Shown here piece by piece: positions 55,472-64,000 of a DNA stretch of 64,000 nt. A model generated the notes under the pieces. It saw only the letters and a program-made list of their open reading frames with translations, had not been told where the DNA came from and ran no database searches. Numbering within the stretch: the stretch's first letter is position 1; each line of letters starts with the position of its first letter. Location: contig CAWELH010000007.1 of NCBI GenBank assembly GCA_963809925.1, forward strand, positions 186,001 through 250,000, written 5' to 3'. The translations under genes were made by a program, and so were the position numbers. Source of the DNA: DASQZK01 sp963809925. Lineage in GTDB: Bacteria > Bacteroidota > Bacteroidia > Bacteroidales > GCA-2748055.

Positions 55472-56752
55472 ATGAAAATACAAAAAGTTGAAGCAATCGA
55501 AATACTCGATTCAAGAGGAAACCCAACTGTTGAAGTAAACCTGAAATTGGAGGACGGAACTATTTCTCGAGCTATGGTGCCAAGTGGAGCATCAACAGGC
55601 GAAAGAGAAGCTACAGAATTAAGAGATGGTGATAAAAAACGTTACGGAGGAAAAGGGGTTTTAAACGCCGTAAATAACGTCAATACTACTATTGCCAAAG
55701 AAATAGAAAAAAAATGTTTTACGAACCAGCGTGAGCTTGATTATTTTTTAATAGCGCTGGACGGCACAAACAACAAGGCGAAATTAGGCGCTAATGCAAT
55801 CCTTGGCGTTTCCATGGCTTTTGCCCGGGCAAAGGCGCAAAGCTCACAAATTCCTTTATATCAATATTTAGGTGGAAGTAATGCTCACATTATGCCAGTC
55901 CCTTGTATGAATGTTATCAATGGGGGTAAACATGCAGACAATAACGTCGATTTTCAGGAATTTATGATTGCACCACATAATTCGATATCCTTTAAAGAAT
56001 CCATTCGGATGGGTGAAGAAGTTTTCCATACGTTGAAAGCAGTATTAAAAACTAAAGGATTCAGCACCGGTGTTGGTGATGAGGGCGGTTTTGCCCCTGA
56101 CTTGAAGTCAAATGAACAAGCTGTTGAGATGATATTGGAAGCGATTAATAAAGCTGGTTATAAGCCCGGAGAAGATGTTAGTATTTGTCTTGATCCGGCT
56201 GCAAGTGAAATGTGGGAAGATGGGAAATATAAATTTTTTAAAAGTTCTCAGAAATTAGTTTCGAGCGATGATATGGTAAAACTTTGGGAAATTTGGGTGA
56301 ACCAATATCCAATTGTTTTACTTGAAGATGGATTGGCTGAAAATGACTGGAACGGTTGGAAAAACCTTACAGAGATTTTAGGTAAAAAAATTGAGATTGT
56401 TGGCGATGATTTGTTTTGTACAAATAAATCGATACTGGCTGAGGGAATAAAAAAAGGTGTCGCAAATTCAATCCTGATTAAGCTTAATCAGATAGGAACT
56501 GTAACGGAAACTCTTGAGACAATAGAACTTGCCTATAAGAATTCATACAATTGCTTTGTATCTCACAGAAGTGGTGAAACTGTAGATAGTTTTATCGCAG
56601 ATTTGACAGTAGGTATTAATGCCGGACATTTAAAAACAGGCAGTGGTTGCCGTGGCGAGCGTATAGAAAAATTTAATCAACTTATACGAATTGAAAATGA
56701 ATTAGGAAACGTATCAAATTTTGCAGGAATTAAAGCCTTTAAAAATGCATAA
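55472..56752 (+). CDS. eno: Enolase (phosphopyruvate hydratase)
   Basis: 426 residues, full family length. All expected sites are present: 'ILDSRGNPTVEV', 'NGGKHADNNVDFQEFM' (substrate loop His, Glu), 'GVGDEGGFAPD' (catalytic Glu about 204), Mg2+ ligands in 'SICLDPAASEMW', 'LLEDGLAENDW' and 'VGDDLFCTN', the catalytic Lys in 'ILIKLNQIGT' (about 337) and 'SHRSGET' (about 365). It converts 2-phosphoglycerate to phosphoenolpyruvate. Codon use is clearly more A+T-rich than in the sugar locus, and no glycolytic gene is nearby, so it may be a second, acquired copy. Confidence 0.95.
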   Translation: MKIQKVEAIEILDSRGNPTVEVNLKLEDGTISRAMVPSGASTGEREATELRDGDKKRYGGKGVLNAVNNVNTTIAKEIEKKCFTNQRELDYFLIALDGTNNKAKLGANAILGVSMAFARAKAQSSQIPLYQYLGGSNAHIMPVPCMNVINGGKHADNNVDFQEFMIAPHNSISFKESIRMGEEVFHTLKAVLKTKGFSTGVGDEGGFAPDLKSNEQAVEMILEAINKAGYKPGEDVSICLDPAASEMWEDGKYKFFKSSQKLVSSDDMVKLWEIWVNQYPIVLLEDGLAENDWNGWKNLTEILGKKIEIVGDDLFCTNKSILAEGIKKGVANSILIKLNQIGTVTETLETIELAYKNSYNCFVSHRSGETVDSFIADLTVGINAGHLKTGSGCRGERIEKFNQLIRIENELGNVSNFAGIKAFKNA

Positions 56753-57124
56753 TAATGATTGAGAATCTTCAATCAATGGCATGTATGACTTCCATTTATT
56801 TAGTAGGATTAATGCATCCCGAACCGAGACCTTTCGGTGATTCCTGTTTTCTTCATAATCATATAAGAACAAAATGTTACCTTGAAGATTCAAGGGCCAA
56901 TTGGTATCAGGATACAACGTTATTCGGAAATTTTAGTAATTGATATGAATTAGGCCGAAGGGTAAAATTTGTACATTTGTTCATGTTAGTTCTTTGTTTG
57001 GCCGTACGTTCAAAGATTTCCAATTGTGGTTGGTTTTAACTGTCCGGCCCATTTTTCTATGACACCCGGTTTTTAACTGACGCCAGCGATTTGAATAATG
57101 TTTTATCGACGAATATATTAAACT
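56753..57124. other. Gap between enolase and the DUF1593 gene
   Basis: A 62-codon plus-strand frame (56755-56943) starts right after the enolase stop but shows no family signature. I see no hairpin terminator. The sequence is A+T-rich, and the DUF1593 promoter is probably near its right end. Confidence 0.4.
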
Positions 57125-58549
57125 ATGAGAAGCTTTATCCTTTTAATGGTATTTTCTTTGACATTTGCTTCCCTTTATGGACAAATGAAACAAAAAAACA
57201 GGGTAATAATACTAACTGATATTGAGGCAGACCCGGATGATACTCAATCATTAGTTAGATTGCTTCTTTATTCCAATGAAATTGATATTCAAGGTATTAT
57301 CGCAACAACTTCTTGTTGGCATAAATCAATGGTTAACCCGGAATCTATTAAAAAAGTAGTTCAGGCCTACGATAAAGTTCAACCAAACCTTGTAAAGCAT
57401 GATGCCGCCTTCCCAAAAGCCGAAATATTATTTCCATTCATTAAACAAGGCTTGCCTGAATATGGAATGTCAGGCGTTGGCGATGCTAAAAATTCGGAGG
57501 GTTCAGATTGGATATTAGCGGAACTTGAAAAAAATGATGAGCGACCTTTATGGATTTCTGTTTGGGGAGGGGCTAATACCCTGGCACAAACACTCTATAA
57601 GATTAAAAATACAAAATCTGAGAAAGTGGCGAAAAAACTGGTTGCGAAACTTAGGGTTTATGCAATATCTGACCAGGATGACAGCGGAATCTGGATCAGA
57701 AACAACTTCCCTGACTTGTTTTATATCGTAAGTCCGGGAGATGACTATGGCAGTGCAACATGGAATGGTATTAATAGTTTTGTACAAGGAGTATCCAATG
57801 ACAAAATCAGCAATTCCTGGCTTGCTGAAAACATTCAACAGGGACACGGCCCACTTGGTGCAGCATATCCTGATGTAGCATACGGAATGGAAGGAGATAC
57901 ACCATCGTTTTTATCGTTGATACCGAATGGATTGAATAATCCCGGGCATCCTGACTGGGGTGGTTGGGGTGGCAGATATGAACTTTATATGCCAGATTTC
58001 TCTTCCCAAAAGAAGGGCGGTTCAGGAGTACCTTTTGAAGCCGAAACAAGAAAAATATGGACAAATTCAGTGGATAGCTATTCACCTTATATTTCAAGTG
58101 ATTTTGGAAGGACTGTAAAAATGGATAAAATTATTTTCAGAGATAATAAAGTTACATTATGGCGATGGCGCGATGACTTTCAAAATGATTTCGCAGCCCG
58201 GATGGACTGGTGTACAAAATCATACGAGGAAGCTAATCACCCTCCTGAGATTGTTTTAAGTCACCCTGAACTAATTACGGTTAATTCGGGGCAGGGATTC
58301 GGTTTGGATGCCTTTGGCACAACCGACCCCGATGGAGATAGTTTCAGCTTCATGTGGTTTAATTATCCTGAGGCAGGAACCTATAAAAAATTAATAAAAA
58401 TTGAAGGTGCGGAGAACGCACATGGAGCCTATGTGATTGCCCCAAAGGTAGACAAGGAAGTAACTGCTCACTTTATTTTGAAAGTAACCGATAAGGGCGA
58501 ACCACCATTGTCCAGCTATAAAAGAGTAATCGTGACGATTAAACCTTGA
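57125..58549 (+). CDS. DUF1593 exported protein, nucleoside-hydrolase-like
   Basis: 474 residues with a signal peptide (LLMVFSLTFASLYGQ). The N-terminal domain (about 24-310) begins 'RVIILTDIEADPDDTQSLVR', an Asp cluster like the Ca2+ site of nucleoside hydrolases, and contains 'PLWISVWGGANTLAQTL' and 'HPDWGGWGGRYELYMPD'. The C-terminal 100 residues (NHPPEIVLSHPELITV ... 'LKVTDKGEPPLSSYKRVIVT') are an Ig-like domain found with DUF1593 and in cellulose-binding relatives. Likely role: cleavage of an N- or O-ribosyl-type or other glycosidic bond outside the cytoplasm; not proven. A+T-rich like enolase. Confidence 0.85.
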   Translation: MRSFILLMVFSLTFASLYGQMKQKNRVIILTDIEADPDDTQSLVRLLLYSNEIDIQGIIATTSCWHKSMVNPESIKKVVQAYDKVQPNLVKHDAAFPKAEILFPFIKQGLPEYGMSGVGDAKNSEGSDWILAELEKNDERPLWISVWGGANTLAQTLYKIKNTKSEKVAKKLVAKLRVYAISDQDDSGIWIRNNFPDLFYIVSPGDDYGSATWNGINSFVQGVSNDKISNSWLAENIQQGHGPLGAAYPDVAYGMEGDTPSFLSLIPNGLNNPGHPDWGGWGGRYELYMPDFSSQKKGGSGVPFEAETRKIWTNSVDSYSPYISSDFGRTVKMDKIIFRDNKVTLWRWRDDFQNDFAARMDWCTKSYEEANHPPEIVLSHPELITVNSGQGFGLDAFGTTDPDGDSFSFMWFNYPEAGTYKKLIKIEGAENAHGAYVIAPKVDKEVTAHFILKVTDKGEPPLSSYKRVIVTIKP

Positions 58550-58863
58550 TACACGTATTTGCCAATGGCGTAGGCGACTGACGGACAGTTCATCCACCAG
58601 TGCACCACACACATCATTTTATCCCAATAAATAATCGATTTGTACATCACCAAAAAAGGACAGTAGCCTCGTCTGATAAGTCTGTTAATCTTGATTGTGG
58701 TAGCAGGAATTGTACTCAAGGCAAACTCCAGGTATCCATACATGATTGGCCGCACATCCAGGCCTGGACCTTTTCTACACTCTGTCGAATGGGACCGGGT
58801 CAATACTTTTCCGGCTTGTTATCTTCACTTTTATTTTAAAAACTTACCGAAAGTTTTGGATAT
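58550..58863. other. Gap between DUF1593 and sdpR
   Basis: No supported gene. A minus-strand frame (58516-58803) overlaps the end of the DUF1593 gene and has no recognisable features. One AATCGATT occurs near 58629, but without the extended palindrome of the LacI-type sites. Confidence 0.4.
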
Positions 58864-58871
58864 TTGATTAG

Positions 58872-58895
58872 ATATTTAGATATTCGTCTAAATAT
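58872..58895. promoter_or_regulatory. Perfect operator palindrome of the sdpR-sdpI operon
   Basis: ATATTTAGA (58872-58880) and TCTAAATAT (58887-58895) are perfect 9-bp inverted arms around TATTCG, ending 13 bp before the ATG of the ArsR-type gene. This arm length and place fit an autoregulatory site for an ArsR/SdpR dimer. Confidence 0.8.
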
Positions 58896-58908
58896 TAAAT
58901 TGACAAAT

Positions 58909-59169
58909 ATGAATCGAGTGTTTAAAGCATTGAATGACCCTATAAGACGTGAAATTCTAGAACTGTTAAAGGAAAGGGACATGAATGCCGGAGAGATTGC
59001 AGATCACTTTAACATTACTAAACCCAGTATTTCACATCATTTGGATTCATTAAAACAAGCAGATTTGGTTGTAAGTGTAAAAAAAGGACAATTTGTCTAT
59101 TATTCTTTAAATAGAACTGTAGTTGATGAGATAATTCAATGGCTTATGAGTTTTAATCTTAAAAAATAA
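58909..59169 (+). CDS. sdpR: SdpR-like ArsR-family autorepressor
   Basis: 86 residues from ATG 58909; the frame is open 15 codons upstream, but that part would cover the operator. The winged helix is clear: 'FKALNDPIRREILELLKERD', 'GEIADHFNITKPSISHHLDS', 'QADLVVSVKKGQFVYYSLN'. No metal-binding Cys pair is present, as in SdpR rather than metal-sensing ArsR proteins. In Bacillus, SdpR represses the sdpRI operon and is sequestered at the membrane by SdpI when toxin is present. It is followed 4 bp later by sdpI. Confidence 0.88.
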   Translation: MNRVFKALNDPIRREILELLKERDMNAGEIADHFNITKPSISHHLDSLKQADLVVSVKKGQFVYYSLNRTVVDEIIQWLMSFNLKK

Positions 59170-59173
59170 CATC

Positions 59174-59833
59174 GTGAAAAACGCAAAATCTATAAGAAGA
59201 GAAGCAATTAATTGGCTTTTTATTTTATTACCATTCATCTATATCTTTTTTGTATATGATAGATTGCCAACGTTTGCACCGTTTCAAATTAGTAAGGATC
59301 AGACTTTATATCAGGTTGTTTTATTCATTATGGGAGTTTCATTATTTTGGTATATAGTATTACTCGTGAAGCCATCACTCATTCCCAAAACTACATTTAA
59401 TGATAATCTAAAAAGTTTCCATAGAATGAGAACACTAATGCTTGCGTTCACATCATTGTTATGTGTGACTTTTATTTCGCAAAAAATTGGAGTACCATAT
59501 AATTGGGCAAAAATTGGTTTTATTTTGGCATTTTTTTATATGATGGTAATGGGGAATCTTTATCCGACAATAAAGCATAATTTTATTATAGGCATTAAAA
59601 ATTCATGGACAAGAAATAATGAACAAATTTGGAGAAAAACACATCATTTTGCCGGAAGGGTTTACTTTGTAGGAGGATTGGCAGGTGTACTATATGGGAT
59701 ATTGTTTGATGTTCATCCTGTATCATACATGCCAATAATTGTAGTCGGATATGTTTTTGGATTGCGGTTTATAACAACCATTTATTCCTATTTGCTTTAT
59801 AGACAAATTCAGATCCAACAAAAGGATGAATAA
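59174..59833 (+). CDS. sdpI: SdpI-family membrane (immunity/signalling) protein
   Basis: 219 residues, GTG start 4 bp after sdpR. About six hydrophobic segments and a C-terminal SdpI domain: 'GNLYPTIKHNFIIGIKNSWT', 'NNEQIWRKTHHFAGRVYFVG'. In Bacillus this family gives immunity to the SDP peptide and senses it. In Bacteroidota such pairs are widespread without sdpABC, as here, so the ligand is unknown. The local base composition is distinctly A+T-rich. Confidence 0.88.
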   Translation: MKNAKSIRREAINWLFILLPFIYIFFVYDRLPTFAPFQISKDQTLYQVVLFIMGVSLFWYIVLLVKPSLIPKTTFNDNLKSFHRMRTLMLAFTSLLCVTFISQKIGVPYNWAKIGFILAFFYMMVMGNLYPTIKHNFIIGIKNSWTRNNEQIWRKTHHFAGRVYFVGGLAGVLYGILFDVHPVSYMPIIVVGYVFGLRFITTIYSYLLYRQIQIQQKDE

Positions 59834-60087
59834 AACCCATTTGCTAGTAAACCAGGCGTCACAAAAGTTTTTGGGTAATCTGAAAAACCCTCCTGCAATT
59901 TCAGTCATTTTTTTTGCAGGCTTGGCAAATCCTGCTTTTTTAGTTGAAATAGACGCCATCGCAGTTGTTACTGAAGAATACAATATGCAACGATAAATAA
60001 ACATGAAAAAGTAACGACAGATCTTAAAATAATAATTGATACTCAACAAACAAGATCTGACACTATAACAAAATAAAAAAAATAGGA
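59834..60087. other. Gap after sdpI
   Basis: Contains an unassigned minus-strand frame (to 60049) reading 'STKKAGFAKPAKKMTEIAGG' and a short hairpin-like pair CTGCAA/TTGCAG around 59890-59925. Neither is enough to call a gene or terminator. Confidence 0.35.
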
Positions 60088-61758
60088 ATGCCGTATCATC
60101 GAATCCTGTTGATTTTCATGGCCGCTTTTACCGTGACTTCAATCTCTTATGCACAGGTAACCGGGGCACAACTTCAAACCGTTGACAGTTTGGTACAATC
60201 ATGGGCTATCCCCTTTGGTCCTGGCGGAGTTGTCGGAATAATGGAAAATGGAAAATTGATCTATACAGAAGGCTTCGGATTGGCAAGTCTCGACTACGAT
60301 ATCCCCAACACTGAAAATACACTGTTTAACATCGGTTCGATTTCCAAACAATTTACGGCAATGGGAATCGTAGAACTTAATCTGGAAGGGAAATTGTCGC
60401 TCGACGACGACGTACGGAAATACATTCCTGAACTTCCGGATTTTGGACACAAGATCACTATCCGGCATTTACTGCACCATACAAGTGGATTAAGGGATAT
60501 CCATTCCATACTTACTATAGCCGGTTGGCGGGCAGATGATCCAAGGTCAGATGATGACCTCTTTAGAATAATGAAAAATCAAAAAGAGTTGAATTTCAAT
60601 CCCGGCGATGAATACATGTACTCGAACACCGGTTATATTTTTCTGGCTAAAATTATTGAGGAGGTAACGGGTGAAAATATAGAAGATTGGATGAAACAAA
60701 ACATATTTGTCCCCCTGGGATTGTTGGATACATATATTGAAGGAAGTGCCACAAAGGTTGTGAGGGGGAATGCCACTTCGTACATCAAGCAGGCGGACGA
60801 AAGTTTCTCAAGAGCTGTTGAGTACTGGAACTACACGGGTTCAGGCAATGTCCACTCGACGGTGAAAGACCTCCTGTCATGGCTGAATAATTTTTCAAAT
60901 CCCGCAAACGGATGGAAATCAGCTTTCGAAATGCTTCAAACAACGGATACGCTTACTAACGGAAAGCATTTCAAATACGCTTTCGGGATAGAAATCGACA
61001 GCATCAACGGGACGAAAAGAATAAGTCATGGCGGCGGTGTGGGCGGATTCAGGTCTTATGCCTGTACGTTTCCGCAGGAGGGAATAAGCTTAGTGGTTCT
61101 GACCAATTACTCTTCTTCAAAGCCGCGCCTGAAGATGAACTCTTTGGCAGGGTTAGTTTTACCCAAACTCGTAGCAAGAAATGATGGTCTTGAGGTAAAA
61201 TACCTGGAATACAGCCCGGTTCCGAACGTGGATTTAAAAAAGTACGGGGGAGACTACTGGGACGGCGGTGTGGCGCGCAAAATCTACGTTAAGAACGATA
61301 CGTTATGGTATTTCCGACAAAAGGGAAACGAAAGCCCATTACTCTATGTCGGGAACGACGAGTTTCTTATTATGCCACAGGCGATCTGGAAAACAAAATT
61401 TGAATTCGAAGGTGGGAGGGTGAGTTCGATGTTGGTGGAATCAAGCAAGGTCAAAGATCATTTTAAACCTTTTATACCGGTAAAGATTACACCTGCTTAT
61501 TTGTCTGCATTTGCAGGGAAGTATTACTGTCCGGAACTGGATACGTATTATAGTTTCACCATACAGAATGATACACTGATCGGATATCATCAACGACATG
61601 GATACTTTAAAACCGAAGCACAGCCACAACAGGATCTCTTTAAAAGTAAGGGCCCCTTACAAACCATGAAATTCATCAGGGATTCTAACCTTACCATCAT
61701 CGGGATGAGAGTGTCGCTTGACAGGGTGAAAAACGTATGGTTTGAAAAAGAGAAATAA
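60088..61758 (+). CDS. Class C beta-lactamase-family serine hydrolase, exported
   Basis: 556 residues with a signal peptide (LIFMAAFTVTSISYAQ). The penicillin-binding-protein fold shows Ser84-Ile-Ser-Lys87 (SISK), Tyr178-Ser-Asn180 (YSN) and 'ISHGGGVGG' near 313, the three catalytic motifs. A C-terminal beta-barrel-like domain of about 200 residues follows from 350 ('PNVDLKKYGGDYWDG', 'LSAFAGKYYCPELDTYYSF'), as in esterase/peptidase relatives. Substrates in this family range from D-peptides to esters; it is not evidence of beta-lactam resistance. Base composition returns to that of the sugar locus toward its 3' end. Confidence 0.9.
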   Translation: MPYHRILLIFMAAFTVTSISYAQVTGAQLQTVDSLVQSWAIPFGPGGVVGIMENGKLIYTEGFGLASLDYDIPNTENTLFNIGSISKQFTAMGIVELNLEGKLSLDDDVRKYIPELPDFGHKITIRHLLHHTSGLRDIHSILTIAGWRADDPRSDDDLFRIMKNQKELNFNPGDEYMYSNTGYIFLAKIIEEVTGENIEDWMKQNIFVPLGLLDTYIEGSATKVVRGNATSYIKQADESFSRAVEYWNYTGSGNVHSTVKDLLSWLNNFSNPANGWKSAFEMLQTTDTLTNGKHFKYAFGIEIDSINGTKRISHGGGVGGFRSYACTFPQEGISLVVLTNYSSSKPRLKMNSLAGLVLPKLVARNDGLEVKYLEYSPVPNVDLKKYGGDYWDGGVARKIYVKNDTLWYFRQKGNESPLLYVGNDEFLIMPQAIWKTKFEFEGGRVSSMLVESSKVKDHFKPFIPVKITPAYLSAFAGKYYCPELDTYYSFTIQNDTLIGYHQRHGYFKTEAQPQQDLFKSKGPLQTMKFIRDSNLTIIGMRVSLDRVKNVWFEKEK

Positions 61759-62085
61759 CCGTGTTCGTATGTTATTGATCCTGCGTGTTCTGCAGGGTAC
61801 ACCCGCCCCTTTCCAAAAGTAAAGCAACCCATCAATCAGAAGAATAACTGCAGTAACAAATCAACGAAAATGTATATGACGAAATTAAGCATAATTGAAG
61901 ACAAAGCTCAGAATGCCGGTCCGATTCAGGATTACCCTGTCGACAGTCTCCCGGTCAAAAAATCAAAATTTGTAAAGCCGATTCCTCTTCAATTCATTAT
62001 ATTTATCTCACAGCCGGGATCGTCACCGACCGTATAGCGGTTCTCATTTCTGAAATACCCAATATCTGTCCAAAACTGCAAAACC
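61759..62085. other. Gap before the final gene
   Basis: No supported gene, repeat or hairpin in these 327 bp. The promoter of the glycosidase starting at 62086 is expected here. Confidence 0.4.
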
Positions 62086-64000
62086 GTGAAAAACTACATC
62101 CTGATATTTCTCTTTTCAATCCTTTTATTCGCCTGCAGTAGAACTACACCTGTCAATGAAGACCTCTTCAGGCTTGACTTCAGATATGCACCGCAATGGG
62201 GACAAACATCAATCTGCCTGCCTGATGAAGAGCAGAAGACTATCGTAGACGACAAGGGCAGGATCTACTACGACTATCACAACATTCTGATCGGAGACAA
62301 GTGGCAGAAAGGCCCGTTTAACGAATTCGACCTGGTTATGGCGGCCGGATTCGACAGTTCAGAACCTGAAGGTTCCATCCAGCATCTTTACTCACCAAAA
62401 ATACCAATATTGCTCACATCATGGGAGAAGAACGGAATCCGGGCATCGTCTGAGATCTTTGCCGTGGCCCCTGCTCTGAAAACGGATTCCGCAGATATCT
62501 GTAAACTGTCGGAAAAATACAGTGGACTACCCCATAATGATGTACTCATTCTTACGCTGAAAAATACTACAGCTTCAGAAATTACAGCCACTCCGGAGTT
62601 TATCGTGAAGTCTGTCCTGCCGGTCGGGCAAAGTGCCGACCGGCAATCTCTTTCCATTGATGGGAGAATTACCGTCTCCCTGCCGGCCGGCGCCGGAAAA
62701 CTGGATGCAAAATCATTTGACACTTACCAGCTCTATACTGTTTCATTTGGTCCCATAGTTCTGAAGCCGGATACTGAAAAACGTCTTGCCTTCGCCGTGA
62801 ATGTCGGTTCCAGGGCTGAGCAGTTGCCGGCTTTGGTGCAGGAACTCTCGGATTACGAAACAAGAGCCATTCAGTTCTGGGATTCATATCCCCTGCCGTA
62901 TAATCATATCACGGTACCCGACAGCGCAGTGCAGAACCTTCTCCTTTCTTCCATCCGGAATATCTACCAGGCCCGTGTCATCAAAAACGGACTGCCGGCA
63001 TTCCAGGTAGGTCCGACGTGCTACCGCGGCCTGTGGATCATCGACGGCTCATTTATACTGGAATCACAGACCTTCCTGGGCAATATCGGGGATGTCAGGA
63101 ACGGCATAGAATACATGCTCGGATTTCAGCAGCCGAATGGTGAGTTTATGCTGATCAGGGACCACCTGAAAGAAACGGGAATCGTTCTCTGGGTGATCAA
63201 ACGGCATGCCCGGCTGACCGGAGATTCCACATGGCTGGCATCAAAATGGGACAATGTGGATAGAGCGGTTACTTTTATTGATTCCATGCGGCAGTCGACC
63301 ATGAAAGATAAAAATGACGTCAATTACGGCCTTCTCCCAAAAGGATTCAGCGACGGCGGACTTTCAAAGAAAACTTTCGAGTACACCAACGTGTATTGGA
63401 CACTGATCGGGCTGAAGTCGGCCGTTAACATCGCCGAAGAGCTGGGCATGGAAAACGAAGCTGCATCCTGGCAGTCAATGTACGACGATATGTACGCTGA
63501 TTTCCACAAAGCAGCAGAACGCAGCATGAGAAGCGATACCTGCGGCAACATGGCCATTCCCATATACATGACCGACAGCTGCCTGATACAGAAAGCACAG
63601 TGGGCTTTCTGTCATGCCGTTTACCCTGGCGAAATCTTCTCGAGCGATGATCCGCTGATGCTGGGCACCATGAACATGCTGAAGTGTCATGAACGGGAGG
63701 GGCTGGTGTATGAAACCGGATGGCAGGACCAGGGAGTCTGGAACTATTTCGGCTCGTTCTATGCCCACGCCTGGCTCTGGCTTGGCGACGACATGAAAGC
63801 GGCACAAACCATGTATGCCATGGCAAACCATGCTTCGCCCACTCTGGTATGGCGGGAGGAACAACCTGTAAAGACCGTTACAACGAGATGGGTGACCGGT
63901 GATATGCCTCACAATTGGGCCAGTGCCGAATTCATCCGTATGCTCCGGAATTTTATTGCACTTGAAAGAGGCGACGAGCTGCACCTCTTCGAAGGCGTAC
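62086..64000 (+). CDS. (alpha/alpha)6-type glycoside hydrolase lipoprotein, 5' part (runs off the end)
   Basis: From a GTG at 62086 an open frame of 638 codons continues past the right edge. It begins with a lipoprotein signal (IFLFSILLFACSR, Cys17). Residues about 25-270 are a beta-sandwich ('IVDDKGRIYYDYHNILIGDK'). From about 290 helical pairs of a six-hairpin glycosidase follow: 'NIYQARVIKNGLPAFQVG', 'CYRGLWIIDGSFILESQTFL', 'EYTNVYWTLIGLKSAVNIAE', 'GLVYETGWQDQGVWNYFGSF'. The layout resembles GH63/GH78-type barrels; the acids in 'RGLWIIDGSF' and 'YETGWQD' are catalytic candidates. I cannot fix the GH family without the C-terminus. Confidence 0.8.
   Translation, partial: MKNYILIFLFSILLFACSRTTPVNEDLFRLDFRYAPQWGQTSICLPDEEQKTIVDDKGRIYYDYHNILIGDKWQKGPFNEFDLVMAAGFDSSEPEGSIQHLYSPKIPILLTSWEKNGIRASSEIFAVAPALKTDSADICKLSEKYSGLPHNDVLILTLKNTTASEITATPEFIVKSVLPVGQSADRQSLSIDGRITVSLPAGAGKLDAKSFDTYQLYTVSFGPIVLKPDTEKRLAFAVNVGSRAEQLPALVQELSDYETRAIQFWDSYPLPYNHITVPDSAVQNLLLSSIRNIYQARVIKNGLPAFQVGPTCYRGLWIIDGSFILESQTFLGNIGDVRNGIEYMLGFQQPNGEFMLIRDHLKETGIVLWVIKRHARLTGDSTWLASKWDNVDRAVTFIDSMRQSTMKDKNDVNYGLLPKGFSDGGLSKKTFEYTNVYWTLIGLKSAVNIAEELGMENEAASWQSMYDDMYADFHKAAERSMRSDTCGNMAIPIYMTDSCLIQKAQWAFCHAVYPGEIFSSDDPLMLGTMNMLKCHEREGLVYETGWQDQGVWNYFGSFYAHAWLWLGDDMKAAQTMYAMANHASPTLVWREEQPVKTVTTRWVTGDMPHNWASAEFIRMLRNFIALERGDELHLFEGV

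Noticed and set aside
58629..58636. AATCGATT near 58629 as a further LacI-type operator
   Set aside because: Only the central eight bases match, flanks lack the palindrome extension, and one such match is expected by chance in a window of this size.
59723..60049. Minus-strand frame over the sdpI end reading STKKAGFAKPAKKMTE...
   Set aside because: The start of this frame looks protein-like, but most of it is antisense to sdpI and I know no matching family.
60088..61758. Beta-lactamase resistance call for the serine hydrolase
   Set aside because: The long C-terminal domain and SISK/YSN/HGG motifs fit the broad esterase/peptidase group; nothing points to beta-lactam hydrolysis.
1..64000. CRISPR arrays, rRNA, tRNA and complete insertion sequences
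   Set aside because: I saw no regularly spaced direct repeats, no rRNA or tRNA-like conserved segments and no transposase or integrase frame.

Overview
The window looks like chromosomal DNA of a Bacteroidota bacterium, probably of the Bacteroidales/Marinilabiliales type. The evidence is a SusC-type TonB-dependent porin followed by SusD-type sequence, a type IX secretion C-terminal sorting domain, many lipoprotein signal peptides, a TAnnTTTG-type -7 promoter element, and families common in this phylum (GH172/DUF2961, GH29, GH109, DUF1080, DUF5916, DUF6786, DUF4434, DUF1593, SdpRI). I saw no rRNA, tRNA or CRISPR array.

Layout. 0-5 kb: the 3' end of an unidentified gene, a membrane acyltransferase of the heparan-glucosaminide N-acetyltransferase type, two gene remnants facing each other, a small gene end with a strong terminator, and two tandem DHFR-like reductases. 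5-6.5 kb: two secreted proteins, one with a type IX sorting tail. 6.7-9.5 kb: a GH29 alpha-fucosidase and a secreted nitrilase-type amidase, followed by the severed C-terminus of a LytTR regulator. 9.8-10.9 kb: a TIR-like, G-quadruplex-rich cassette around a frameshifted membrane gene and a winged-helix regulator. 11-17 kb: a DUF5916 outer-membrane protein, a 6-phosphogluconolactonase-like propeller and a GATase/deacetylase-like lipoprotein. 17.1-21.3 kb: a 1390-residue, three-module glycan enzyme.

21.6-45.9 kb is one plus-strand carbohydrate utilisation locus: LacI regulator, GH172, L-fucose/D-arabinose isomerase (FucI), DUF6786, FucP transporter, penicillin-acylase-like lipoprotein, SusC, broken susD, GH172, amidohydrolase, GH172, acyltransferase, GH109, DUF1080 and a Gfo/Idh/MocA oxidoreductase. 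The likely logic is import through SusC, trimming by three GH172 enzymes, oxidative cleavage by the GH109 / DUF1080 / oxidoreductase group, uptake of the monosaccharide by FucP and isomerisation by FucI. Both L-fucose and D-arabinose fit FucI/FucP; three GH172 copies favour a D-arabinofuranoside or fructofuranoside-like glycan. A 24-bp operator-promoter block upstream of lacI recurs exactly upstream of the PKD lipoprotein gene 28 kb away, so the regulon probably extends to it.

45.9-54.9 kb: a DUF998 membrane protein, a CocE-type hydrolase, the LacI-linked PKD lipoprotein, another lipoprotein, a PiT-PhoU phosphate transporter, an AAC(3)-like acetyltransferase and a DUF4434 protein. 55.4-59.9 kb is visibly richer in A+T and holds an enolase, a DUF1593 hydrolase and an sdpR-sdpI pair with a perfect operator palindrome. 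60-64 kb: a serine hydrolase and the start of an (alpha/alpha)6-type glycosidase that runs off the end.

Several genes are decayed (SGNH-like remnant, LytTR remnant, frameshifted membrane gene, susD, possibly the susC start). Lesions of different kinds argue for true decay, though read-level errors in an assembly cannot be excluded from sequence alone.
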